Part shown: positions 18,381 through 26,568 of the stretch, one piece after another
Position numbering within the stretch: the stretch's first letter is position 1
How the letters are laid out: each line of letters begins with the position of its first letter
NCBI RefSeq assembly: GCF_902705855.1
Contig: NZ_CACSIJ010000012.1
Location: 376,357 to 412,671 of the forward strand
Length of the DNA stretch: 36,315 bases
Direction: 5' to 3'
Origin: Zhongshania aliphaticivorans
GTDB taxonomy: Bacteria; Pseudomonadota; Gammaproteobacteria; Pseudomonadales; Spongiibacteraceae
The notes under the pieces: model-generated
What the model was told of the DNA's origin: nothing
Seen by the model: only the letters and a program-made list of their open reading frames with translations
The model's database searches: none
Position numbers and translations under genes: made by a program

Positions 18381-18944
18381 TCAACTAGCATCACATGCTG
18401 CAAAATAACTAAATTTCTCTGAACTTAGCATCTCGTCCATTGACGGCAAGTCCCTCACATCTGGGTCGAGGTTATTAGCCTTAAACCACGTTCGCTCCCT
18501 CGTACACTGAATATGATTGTAATCAAGAACGCTATTGAGCATCACGACTTTAAACTCAGCGCTACCATCCTTATATGCGGCAGCAATCAGTTTATCAACG
18601 GCAGCACCTAGACTTTTAGTCAGGTCGTTAACCGTATTAACCGTAAGAGGAAGTATCTCTGGCAGCGAAGCTAGCAGTGCGCCTATTTGTGCTGCAGCGC
18701 CTTTACTTTCAGTACCACCCATCGTTAGCTGCTGGAGCCTAGTTGCCAGCGCGAGCATATTATCGAATGAGCCTTTCTCATACAAATAGGCAAAATCCCA
18801 TTGCTGATCAAGCATTTTTAGATGACCGAGCATCAGTGCAGCTTGCTCGGCGGCAAAACTATTGTCGGTAGGAATCGCCGGCATAATTACCGTTTCCAAT
18901 GCCTTGCTGAGATTATTAATTCTGTTTGAAATATCAGGCAACAT
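18381..18944 (-). CDS. hypothetical protein linked to APH-type kinase
   Basis: 187 residues that I do not recognise. It looks soluble and mostly helical, with no signal peptide. Visible stretches include 'RINNLSKALETVIMPAI' at the start and a late 'NHIQCTRERTWFKANNLDPDVRDLPSMDEML' region (split here for description only as Cys/Trp/Arg-rich then acidic). The ATG at 18944 has a strong ribosome site (GAGGAGTT) and lies inside the end of the kinase gene with an 11-base overlap. The two are therefore translationally coupled and probably act together. The late Cys, His and Arg residues could form a binding site, but no function can be given. Confidence 0.75.
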   Translation of the reverse strand: MLPDISNRINNLSKALETVIMPAIPTDNSFAAEQAALMLGHLKMLDQQWDFAYLYEKGSFDNMLALATRLQQLTMGGTESKGAAAQIGALLASLPEILPLTVNTVNDLTKSLGAAVDKLIAAAYKDGSAEFKVVMLNSVLDYNHIQCTRERTWFKANNLDPDVRDLPSMDEMLSSEKFSYFAACDAS

Positions 18945-20106
18945 TTGGCAACTCCTCTCTGATTAACATTTCAATCTGATCTAAGAATACTGCGCCAGCT
19001 GAGCCCAACCAGGTGATAAGCAAGTCTTGGTGATTGTTTGCGCGCTGGCCGGCAATAATGGCGCTGGATAAATTCATGATCGCGCACTTCCAAGCATTAA
19101 GTACTTCGTAGTAACGCAAAACATCGGGCTTAATTTCACGGCCAGACAGACGCTGATATTCCGAAATAAATTTTTCTCTTTCCATTAAACCACACACTAA
19201 AAACTTGCCTTGCGCATTCCATGTGCCAAAGAGCTTTTGCAGTATCCACGCGAGATCTTCATGAAAGTCGCCAAAGTGTGCTAACTCCCAATCGAGAATG
19301 GTGGTGATTTGACCAGAAGGCTCCTCGAACATGAAGTTGCCAACACGATAGTCGCAATGAACTAGGCAAGGCTCTTCACAAACAGGGGCGTTCTCGCGAA
19401 GCCAGTGCTGAGTTAAAGTGATCATTGGCACCGGCTCAACGCAGTCTTGCCGCCATGTTTGAGCCCATAAATTAACTTGGTATAGCGCTGCTTCTGTGCT
19501 GTTTCTTTTGGGAATAACGTAGTTTGGTAGCGAGGCACCGGTCCAGCCCTGCCAAGCGTGAAGCCTTACCAAAATATCCAAAAATTGTGGAGCAATAAGC
19601 TCTGCGTAATGACCGTAGCTAGAGCCTATGCCAGAAACACTCTGACTTTCTTGGCTCGTCGGCTTGGTTACGCCAGACACAAAACCAGTGATTAAACCGG
19701 GGCTACCCAGCAAGCCGCCTTCGGCGTCAACCGTTAAGATCTCTGGCACCGGAAAGCTGCCAGCTAGCGCCTGAAGTAGCTCGGCTTCTCGTAAGCGGCA
19801 GGTTTCTACAATACCCTCAAGGGGGTCCATACGTAGCACATAGCCTTGGGGGGCCGCGAGACCGCTGTGCTGTAGCTGGAAAAGAAACTGTTCTTTAGAC
19901 GCGCCACCAGTCATACGCTTAACACCGCTAATGGCGATCTCGCTCATGCCTTCGGCTTCAAATAACTGTTTTAAACTTTGCTCAATTTCCGCCGCCGTTT
20001 TAGGTTTGTAGGGGCCCAATTTACTGCGGCGCAGTTTACGCTCCAGAATATAGGCCATGCGCGGCTCAATGAGCGTATTACTAATTTCTGATATTTTCAT
20101 ATCCAT
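18934..20106 (-). CDS. APH-family phosphotransferase (ACAD10/11 kinase-domain-like)
   Basis: 390 residues with an aminoglycoside-phosphotransferase/choline-kinase fold. The N-lobe includes 'MTGGASKEQFLFQL' (about 65-78). The catalytic loop is 'HCDYRVGNFMF' (about 247-257), with the catalytic Asp and the Asn metal ligand. The metal-binding 'ILDWELAHFGD' is near 271. These kinases use ATP on a small hydroxylated molecule. In bacteria that degrade lipids and steroids, relatives stand next to acyl-CoA genes, and the eukaryotic homologue is part of ACAD10/11. Drug resistance is unlikely here because the neighbours are a TonB receptor and a lipocalin-like protein. Confidence 0.85.
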   Translation of the reverse strand: MDMKISEISNTLIEPRMAYILERKLRRSKLGPYKPKTAAEIEQSLKQLFEAEGMSEIAISGVKRMTGGASKEQFLFQLQHSGLAAPQGYVLRMDPLEGIVETCRLREAELLQALAGSFPVPEILTVDAEGGLLGSPGLITGFVSGVTKPTSQESQSVSGIGSSYGHYAELIAPQFLDILVRLHAWQGWTGASLPNYVIPKRNSTEAALYQVNLWAQTWRQDCVEPVPMITLTQHWLRENAPVCEEPCLVHCDYRVGNFMFEEPSGQITTILDWELAHFGDFHEDLAWILQKLFGTWNAQGKFLVCGLMEREKFISEYQRLSGREIKPDVLRYYEVLNAWKCAIMNLSSAIIAGQRANNHQDLLITWLGSAGAVFLDQIEMLIREELPNVA

Positions 20107-20149
20107 TATCTACCTGCCTGAGGTACTTAGACCTGATTTCACCGCTGTA

Positions 20150-21082
20150 TTAGTTGCCATTTCCCTGCCAAGGAAAGCTAAATCCACCCTCCCCCATACC
20201 ATAGCCTTTGGTGCCATCAGCCATGGTGTACTCCATCATCTGCTCAACAAACATGAAAGAGTCGTAGGGAAACTGCCAACGGAATAAGGGAACACCAGTA
20301 AATTCGTAGAGCTTGCCGCTTTCATCCCAAACCTTCCAATGCACGTGTTTGAAGCCGATATCGTCGTCTTCATAGGTAATGGTTTCTTCGACTTTCTCTA
20401 AGGTCAACCAGCGTTCACCGTCATGTAATATTTTTTGATAGCTGTCACCGTGGGTGGTAATTCCGTGTACTGCCACGCAGCTAATACCATTATCGAAAAT
20501 AGGCCAAGCGAGTCGATAATGAATCAAACCCGTCCAATTTCGTGGGCCAACACTCAGGTCACGAAAACCTTTATCGTTAATATGAATAGTTTCGCCAGTA
20601 CGAAGATGGATGTCGCCAACCACTCGACAAAATCCTTCGGGATGAACATAGGTTAGCTCCTTGGCAATGGCATCGTCCTCACCGCACTTACTAAGGGCAA
20701 TGCTGTCACCCATAGGGTGAATTAAATCCCACTCCAATTCTGCATTAAAATCATCAGCTTCTATTTTAACGATTGCGGTTTGTTGCGATTTCGTTGCACG
20801 CATAGTAATACCGGCGACGGTAATACCAGGATCTAAACGTTCTGCCGTATACGGCAGATTCATATTGATTCGAGTAAACAGGGGCTTGCCGTCTTTAAAA
20901 AATATGGCGAAGCAATTTATCTCACCAACATTTTCCAGAATACCGATACGAAAAAATCCGCCGGTTTTTTGTTCTCTGTCGTAAAAATTGAAATAGTAAC
21001 TTTGATTCCATTTGTAAATATCTGGGTTTGGAATATACCGTTCTATATTTTCGCTAAGATATTCTGTTGTGTAATCGGTCAT
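20150..21082 (-). CDS. hypothetical beta-rich protein, possibly AttH/CrtC-like two-domain lipocalin fold
   Basis: 310 residues with no signal peptide. It is rich in Trp, Tyr, Phe and short beta strands: 'YYFNFYDREQKTGGFFRIG' early, paired 'IHLRTGETIHINDKGFRD' centrally, and 'HWKVWDESGKLYEFTG' late. This pattern (short beta strands plus central 'GxxHxDxS'-like turns) resembles the AttH / hydroxyneurosporene-dehydratase lipocalin-like proteins, but I am not certain. Such proteins bind or convert hydrophobic molecules. The ATG at 21082 has the ribosome site GAGGAG. It lies between the receptor and the kinase, with gaps of 109 and 43 bases, in the same transcription unit. Confidence 0.65.
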   Translation of the reverse strand: MTDYTTEYLSENIERYIPNPDIYKWNQSYYFNFYDREQKTGGFFRIGILENVGEINCFAIFFKDGKPLFTRINMNLPYTAERLDPGITVAGITMRATKSQQTAIVKIEADDFNAELEWDLIHPMGDSIALSKCGEDDAIAKELTYVHPEGFCRVVGDIHLRTGETIHINDKGFRDLSVGPRNWTGLIHYRLAWPIFDNGISCVAVHGITTHGDSYQKILHDGERWLTLEKVEETITYEDDDIGFKHVHWKVWDESGKLYEFTGVPLFRWQFPYDSFMFVEQMMEYTMADGTKGYGMGEGGFSFPWQGNGN

Positions 21083-21191
21083 TATTCGTCTCCTCGCTAA
21101 GCGTATATAAGGAAGCCGTTAAAAAGGGCGGCACTCGAACTATTTGAGCACCGCCAGTGGGAGGCCTTCTGGGTCTAAACTTAAGTTGGTA

Positions 21192-23624
21192 TCAATATGA
21201 GTAACCGACCGTTAGTCCAATGGTTCTAGACCGACCGGTAAGACGAGCTGAGGTATCTGAAGAGGCTATGACGTTAGTCGTGTAGTACTCATCAAGGATA
21301 TTCTTGCCCCATAGCGTCACACGCCATGTGCCATCGTCAGAACGGTAGCCCATGCGCGCATTAACAACACTGTAAGCGTCCATCTCATTAAATTTATCTT
21401 TGATTGCTCTAGCGCCGCCCGCTTGTTGCGAAGATGTATAACTCAAGCGATTACCACCAAACGCGGCATCGGACTCCGACTGACCGTTGAGATTTACGCC
21501 AGCGTAAACTTCTGCGCCACCGCTGAGCGCCATCGTATACTCAGCATCGAGCATGTACGTTAGCTCTGGCGTAAACGGGATGGGATCTCCAGAGAAATCT
21601 TCTTCTCCCGTTGCCAACACCAAGGCACCACTGCCGTCTCTAATTGCTTCGCTTGTAAAGCTAACGCCTTTGTAATCCTTAACCTCTGACTGCAAATAGG
21701 TAAGCGCGGCCGTTAAGCGAAGACCTTCTGTTACCTGCGCGGTTATATCTGTCTCAAAACCGTAAATTTCAGTTTTTGGAACATTGTCCAGAGTGTCAAG
21801 GAAGCCAAAAATAGGGTCTAAGATTTTGGTTCTTAACTGCTTGTCTTTGTAGTCATAGTAAAAAGCAGCACCATTGAGCTGAACCCTATTGTCCATCAAA
21901 GAGCTTTTAACACCCACTTCGTAGGCCTGAACAGATTCCTGAGTTACCGGATCTAACTGAAAAAAGTTTGCTGCTGCGAGTGCGGGATAACTTCCGGACT
22001 TATAGCCCTTAGATATATTGACGTAAACCAATGTGTCGTCACTAAGACCATAATCTGCACCTAGGCGCCAAGAGACATTATCTTCGCTTAACCCATCGAC
22101 GTAAGGATCGCCAGGAACACCATTATCATTAAGCGTATAGCAGCCATTAATACCAATCGGCGTGAACGGTACCGTCCCCAGCGCATTACCAAGACTATTA
22201 AATAAAGTTGCAGTGTTTGCGCCGTCACCCGCGTCAATAGCGCCTGTCATATTTGGCGCCGCGTAGTTACAGCTATTCACCTTAATGCTTGAGTCTGTAT
22301 ATCGTGCACCGACCTTGAGCGTAAGCTGATCTGTTAGACTGTAATCAAGATTGCCGAACATCGCATACGTTGAAATGTCCTGCGCCAAGGAAATACCACT
22401 GGTATTTATATAGGCGTTTTGATCGGTGTAGTTGGTAGAGTCAATATACCTAAGGGTTTGATCTTCGGCGGTATTGCTTTCCTCGATATTGGCACCGACA
22501 ACCCACTTAGTGGTCGCATTAACCGAGGACAAACGAATTTCACTAATCCAAGTGTCAATTTCGCCATAGCTGTCCGCTAAATCGAATAAAACCAAGGGTA
22601 AGCCATCACCATCAGTATCCTGCGTTTGTTCAAATTCCTGATAGGTAGTCAACGCCGTTAGCGTCATCTCATCGCTAAGATCCCAGTCGCCACGTGCGAC
22701 CAGCTGATAAAAGTCTCGCGCAGAAGAAGGGGGCGTCTCGGCAGACCAATCAGCGGCTTCGGTATCTTCAGCACTAAATTTCTGCGCATTAATTGCCGCC
22801 AATGTACCCGGCGGATTACCTGTTGCGCCATCTACCGTGATCGCTGGGTTATACGCTATATATTGCTGCGCTTGCGGGTCACTATCATCCTGCCAAGCGT
22901 TTATATTAAACATATAGGCAGAACGGTCAGTGGGGTTAAATTCAACAATCAAGCGACCGGCAAAGTAATCCTGCGCACCATTCTTATCATTTCTAGAAGA
23001 ACTCTTTTGCCACTCGTCCGCCTGTAAAGATGTCATCGACAGTCTCGCGCCAACGGTATCGCTTAACGGCCCACTAACAAATCCATTGAGTTCTTTTCTA
23101 GCATAGTTACCTATTGAAACGTCACCGCCCGCCTCAAACTCTTGTCCGGGTTTGGCAGAGATAAAGTTTATAGCACCGCCAGTAGAGTTTTGCCCAAACA
23201 GAATTCCCTGCGGGCCTTTCAACACCTCCACACGCTCCAAATCATACGCAGCATGACTGGCCAGAACGGGAAACGGCATCGGCGCTTCATCTATATATAA
23301 ACTTGTCGCTGGGTATGCCCCCAAACTCTGCTCATTAAACCCAATGCCACGCAACGTAAAGATAGGCGTATTTGAGGTGCTGGACGAAAATACTAAGCCT
23401 GGCACCACCGACGAGATTTCTTCCAGTGAGCTGAGCTTTTGCTCAGACATTTGATCACCACTGACGGCAGAAATAGATAAACCAACATCATTGATGTTTT
23501 CGGCGCGCTTATTGGCCGTGACAATGACCTCTTCGAGCACCGGCGCAGCGTAACTACTTGCAGCAAACATTGCCGCACTGGCAATGCCTATGGCAATAGG
23601 ACGTTTAGTAAAATACTTATTCAT
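21192..23624 (-). CDS. TonB-dependent receptor (no signalling domain)
   Basis: 810 residues. A signal peptide ends near 'SSYAAP' (about 27), then comes a TonB box-like 'EEVIVTA' (31-37), the plug (about 45-155 with 'LERVEVLKGPQGILFGQNSTGGAINF', quoted in part), and a 22-strand barrel ending in 'TIGLTVGYSY'. It imports a substrate across the outer membrane with TonB energy. The family resembles receptors that sphingomonads and marine gammaproteobacteria use for organic substrates, not only siderophores. No STN domain is present. The downstream intracellular genes (lipocalin-like, kinase) suggest uptake of a hydrophobic organic compound. No Fur box is seen upstream. Confidence 0.93.
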   Translation of the reverse strand: MNKYFTKRPIAIGIASAAMFAASSYAAPVLEEVIVTANKRAENINDVGLSISAVSGDQMSEQKLSSLEEISSVVPGLVFSSSTSNTPIFTLRGIGFNEQSLGAYPATSLYIDEAPMPFPVLASHAAYDLERVEVLKGPQGILFGQNSTGGAINFISAKPGQEFEAGGDVSIGNYARKELNGFVSGPLSDTVGARLSMTSLQADEWQKSSSRNDKNGAQDYFAGRLIVEFNPTDRSAYMFNINAWQDDSDPQAQQYIAYNPAITVDGATGNPPGTLAAINAQKFSAEDTEAADWSAETPPSSARDFYQLVARGDWDLSDEMTLTALTTYQEFEQTQDTDGDGLPLVLFDLADSYGEIDTWISEIRLSSVNATTKWVVGANIEESNTAEDQTLRYIDSTNYTDQNAYINTSGISLAQDISTYAMFGNLDYSLTDQLTLKVGARYTDSSIKVNSCNYAAPNMTGAIDAGDGANTATLFNSLGNALGTVPFTPIGINGCYTLNDNGVPGDPYVDGLSEDNVSWRLGADYGLSDDTLVYVNISKGYKSGSYPALAAANFFQLDPVTQESVQAYEVGVKSSLMDNRVQLNGAAFYYDYKDKQLRTKILDPIFGFLDTLDNVPKTEIYGFETDITAQVTEGLRLTAALTYLQSEVKDYKGVSFTSEAIRDGSGALVLATGEEDFSGDPIPFTPELTYMLDAEYTMALSGGAEVYAGVNLNGQSESDAAFGGNRLSYTSSQQAGGARAIKDKFNEMDAYSVVNARMGYRSDDGTWRVTLWGKNILDEYYTTNVIASSDTSARLTGRSRTIGLTVGYSY

Positions 23625-23998
23625 GTACTACCCTCAGATTAATGCAGTTTGACCCTGTAGAAATCACACGAGATGCCCGTGTCGTACAGAACTGCTAAGA
23701 TTATTCGCTCGCGATGCATTAGAGTTATTTCGCCAAATATTAGGGTTTCAGACGCCATGGGCTTATATTGATTGGCAGACATTCACACTTATCAGGACTG
23801 TGTTCAAGGTAGCAATAGGCACAGAGAACGTATATAGACGGAAATCCGTCATATTTTTTCGAACGGATTAGGAGCAAAATAGTGGTCATTATCGGATCAA
23901 TCCGACAACCGTAATGACATTTTCAAATGTAGCCATAAGTACGTATTGACGCGTAATCTAAGGCGATTAACCTTAGGTAAATAAAAAGGTATTACGCA
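23625..23998. other. divergent intergenic region (374 bp)
   Basis: This gap separates the leftward TonB receptor from the rightward LuxR regulator and should hold both promoters. The half near the receptor shows no clear feature. The half near the regulator holds the dyads described in the separate entry. Confidence 0.7.
23837..23918. promoter_or_regulatory. cluster of CGGAT-type dyads, candidate operator
   Basis: Three related sites: GACGGAAATCCGTC (23837-23850, a near-perfect palindrome), a half-site CGGATT (23864-23869), and TCGGATCAATCCGA (23892-23905, palindrome). The last is nested in a wider dyad, GTCATTA at 23885-23891 and TAATGAC at 23912-23918. The repeated CGGA/TCCG core suggests a multi-site operator for a dimeric regulator, most simply the adjacent LuxR-type protein. 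Confidence 0.6.
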
Positions 23999-24778
23999 AT
24001 GAATAATAATAATTTTGAAATGAGTAACCACAGCCACGCTCAAAGAGTGCTCAATCGCTCAAAGGCCGATGGCATATCACTTTTTATTTTTGACAAGCGC
24101 CAGAATGACGACAAGGCGATTAGTTTTTTATACCAACGCCACACCAAAGTTGAAGCCATGGATGACTACCGGCTTCGCCTATATAAAGTCGACTCCTTTC
24201 TACAAAAAATGGCAGAGCCTCAGACTCTAGATGCCACCGCCGTGAAAGTAAAAATAAAGGAAAATGATATAAAGCATAATCTTCCCGCCAAATCAGACCC
24301 TAGCGATATATATTGGCGAGGGCTTGGCTATTACGGTTACCGACAAACAGCATGCATGATTCACCGGCTAAGCAAAAACCTACACTTAATCATTGGCATG
24401 CAGATGCTACAGGAACGAAAAAATCTTTGCGTAGAGCAATCCTTGTCTGCCATGGAGGACTGGATGTCCGATAGTAGCGACTATATATTAGAAAGCTCTA
24501 TCAATGCCTTACGTACAGAATGTATTACAGAATCGTCATTGCATAACATGGAAGACATCGCGCCGGATATAAGCCCACGGGAACAACAAGTGGTTTTTGA
24601 AATCGTGCAAGGCAAAAGTAACAAGCAAATTGCGAGCACCCTATCGCTATCCAACTACACGATAGAAAACCATCTTAGACGAATTTACCAGAAATTTGGC
24701 GTTAGAAGCCGAACAGAATTAATTGCGACATTAAACGGAGGACGAATAAAATCTCTATTGCACCCAGAGGATCAGTAA
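23999..24778 (+). CDS. LuxR-family transcriptional regulator
   Basis: 259 residues. The C-terminal LuxR helix-turn-helix is clear (about 195-250): 'SPREQQVVFEIVQGKSNKQIA' in part, then 'TIENHLRRIYQKFGVRSR'. The N-terminal 180 residues lack a clear receiver Asp pattern or the known autoinducer-binding Trp/Tyr/Asp set, so the sensory domain is unassigned. It is transcribed divergently from the TonB receptor operon, with repeated dyads between them, so regulation of that operon in response to its substrate is likely. The ATG at 23999 has the ribosome site AAAGG. Confidence 0.85.
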   Translation: MNNNNFEMSNHSHAQRVLNRSKADGISLFIFDKRQNDDKAISFLYQRHTKVEAMDDYRLRLYKVDSFLQKMAEPQTLDATAVKVKIKENDIKHNLPAKSDPSDIYWRGLGYYGYRQTACMIHRLSKNLHLIIGMQMLQERKNLCVEQSLSAMEDWMSDSSDYILESSINALRTECITESSLHNMEDIAPDISPREQQVVFEIVQGKSNKQIASTLSLSNYTIENHLRRIYQKFGVRSRTELIATLNGGRIKSLLHPEDQ

Positions 24779-24976
24779 TTTTTAAAAACCAGTATTAGCC
24801 AGCCTACACACTCATATCTAGCTGCTCGCAATGGCACAGAAAAATCCGGTCTGGTTACCCGCTATGGGTCTATTTTCAAGTGAAATCAGAATAGGCATGG
24901 CCATTAAAACCCCAGCTAACGTCGCCGTTAACGACGGCAATATAACCATGGCACCATTTATTCTGTTTTCTTAGAT

Positions 24977-25005
24977 CTGCGAGTAAGCCTATAAGACACT
25001 CGCAG
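24977..25005. terminator. hairpin between convergent genes
   Basis: CTGCGAGT and ACTCGCAG pair around a 13-base loop. It lies between the ends of the LuxR regulator and the cytidylyltransferase gene, 9 bases beyond the latter's stop. There is no T-run on either side. The rest of the 236-base gap shows no gene. Confidence 0.5.
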
Positions 25006-25014
25006 TAAATACCG

Positions 25015-25458
25015 CTAGGCAACCGCCATTTTTAAACTTCTTACATTATAAGTTTGAGCCACCACGTTTTTCTTTATTGTGGTTGATGAGGTGCGGGGAT
25101 TATAAAGCACTTGTTTGATCTGCTTACCGGCTGATTTCAAATACGACTCTACTGCGAGATTATGGGGTTTATTTCCCCAGTCTTCGCCAATCACGAAAAT
25201 ATCTGCATTCACCTCTTTGCAGCCCGACACATACTCAAGCTCATCGTAGAACCGCACAATATCCACGCAGCTCAATGCCCTAAGCATTTCCATCCTTTGT
25301 TCTAAAGGAATAACAGGTACGTTAGGTTTATATGAATTCACCACACGATCTGACGCAACACCAACAGCTAACACACCACCCAAGGATTTACAGTACTGCA
25401 GTAAAGCAAGATGTCCCACGTGTAACAAATCAAACGTTCCTACGGTATATACAATCAT
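25015..25458 (-). CDS. cytidylyltransferase-like protein (TagD/GCT family)
   Basis: 147 residues of the nucleotidyltransferase superfamily. The phosphate-binding 'GTFDLLHVGH' has HxGH at 13-16, and the C-terminal 'RTSSTTIKK' (122-130) corresponds to the RTxGxSTT signature of glycerol-3-phosphate cytidylyltransferases. 'VIGEDWGNK' near 95 is also usual. The reaction should be CTP plus a phosphorylated small alcohol giving CDP-alcohol and pyrophosphate in the cytosol. It follows the CDP-alcohol phosphotransferase gene by 69 bases on the same strand, so the two enzymes probably make and use the same CDP-alcohol. The last 15 residues run past the family's usual end. Confidence 0.88.
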   Translation of the reverse strand: MIVYTVGTFDLLHVGHLALLQYCKSLGGVLAVGVASDRVVNSYKPNVPVIPLEQRMEMLRALSCVDIVRFYDELEYVSGCKEVNADIFVIGEDWGNKPHNLAVESYLKSAGKQIKQVLYNPRTSSTTIKKNVVAQTYNVRSLKMAVA

Positions 25459-25527
25459 ATGTTATTTAATTCCTCATAAAATAAATATTAGCGCCGTTTT
25501 AACGGCAGTTTTTGCGAATCTACATAC

Positions 25528-26184
25528 TCACGACAAAATCTTCCAAGTGTAAATTGCCGTTATTCCTAGCGTGTAGCATGCAAGCAGAACAACATTTCTC
25601 GGATTACCAGAAAGCTTAGGGGTTTTAATTTCAGACACATTCAACGCAGCGAGTCCCAATGCGCTGGCATAAAGCACAACTGAGAATATTCCAATAGGCA
25701 GAATACTTTCTAAAAGAAATATCGAAACCAGAATAATATTGTTGTTATCTAGGGCCAGTCCTGTGTACTTCGACTCATCAGACAAGCCAAAAGTGCTGAA
25801 GTAGCTCAAACGTATTGCGCTGGCAGCAAGCACGATAAAGGCTACCGGCAGAAATATCGGATCAAAAACACCGAAGCTAAGCAGCAAAACCGCAGGCGTT
25901 ACACCATAGCTCACTATGTCGATAACTAGGTCGAGTTGACCACCGAAAATGCGGTCGCTCCCCGTGCGCCCCTTCATCCTTCGCGCCACCAAGCCATCGG
26001 CCCAATCAAACGCAACGGCCCATATCATGCCAATCATCGCAGCATAGAAAACGCCAAGAATGCTGAAATAAATTGCTAGAATCGTGCATGCCAAGCCGGC
26101 AAGAGAACACACATTAGGGAGATCTTTTACAAAAGAAATAATACTAGGCTGTACGTATTGAGGTTCTTCGTTATTGCTAATCAT
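25528..26184 (-). CDS. CDP-alcohol phosphatidyltransferase family membrane enzyme
   Basis: 218 residues with about six TM helices. The CDP-alcohol motif is present as D60-x2-D63-G64-x2-A67-R68-x12-G81-x3-D85-x3-D89. The usual spacing after AR is x8, so this protein has a 4-residue insertion in the cytidine-binding loop, next to 'GRTGSD'. All four acidic metal ligands are kept. It should transfer a phospho-alcohol from a CDP-alcohol to an acceptor hydroxyl, or a phosphatidyl group from CDP-diacylglycerol. The partner cytidylyltransferase favours the first reading. The ATG at 26184 follows AGGAACGCC. Confidence 0.87.
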   Translation of the reverse strand: MISNNEEPQYVQPSIISFVKDLPNVCSLAGLACTILAIYFSILGVFYAAMIGMIWAVAFDWADGLVARRMKGRTGSDRIFGGQLDLVIDIVSYGVTPAVLLLSFGVFDPIFLPVAFIVLAASAIRLSYFSTFGLSDESKYTGLALDNNNIILVSIFLLESILPIGIFSVVLYASALGLAALNVSEIKTPKLSGNPRNVVLLACYTLGITAIYTWKILS

Positions 26185-26568
26185 GGCGTTCCTAGAAATA
26201 AGTACAAACTAAGGAAGCACCTACATCACGCTAAAAAAAAACGCGCAGCATCTCGCTGCTAATAAAAACAGAGTTACGCCAAAAATCTGAGTTATTCGCA
26301 TAAAGATCGAAAAGCGAAAACAGCAGGTGCTATGAATCGACCCTATTCGCGTGTCAACAAACAGAATCGTAATATGGAGGATAAAGATGTGAGCCGTGTC
26401 GAATTAACACATGGGAACGGCAACTACCCACTATACGCTCTATTTAGACTGTCGCACAGGAGTTTAATAGTTTATTTATATGGCGACGCCAAATGGAATA
26501 GTTTTTTCAAAAAAATACAATTCTTCTGTAATCCCCAGGCCCCACAATAACTAAAGCCGACTACTCCC
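26185..26568. other. intergenic region with no supported gene (384 bp)
   Basis: This gap lies between the CDP-alcohol phosphotransferase start and the Crp/Fnr stop. It holds the minus-strand hairpin with T9 described separately. A possible 72-codon frame at 26332-26550 on the plus strand has no recognisable similarity and only a weak ribosome site, so I do not call it. Confidence 0.6.
26233..26259 (-). terminator. hairpin plus T9 on the minus strand
   Basis: GCAGC, loop GAGAT, GCTGC read on the minus strand (26259-26245), then GCG and nine T (26241-26233). It is 310 bases past the Crp/Fnr stop and 49 bases before the CDP-alcohol phosphotransferase start. It could end the upstream transcript or act as a leader attenuator. 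The stem is short. Confidence 0.5.

Noticed and set aside
18934-20106. Aminoglycoside resistance gene
   Set aside because: The fold is shared, but the gene is part of a receptor-linked operon and resembles ACAD10/11-type kinases more than resistance enzymes.
26332-26550. Possible 72-residue plus-strand gene before the Crp/Fnr stop
   Set aside because: No recognisable similarity, only a weak ribosome site (CAGGTG), and composition unlike neighbouring genes. It may simply be an open stretch in an intergenic region.
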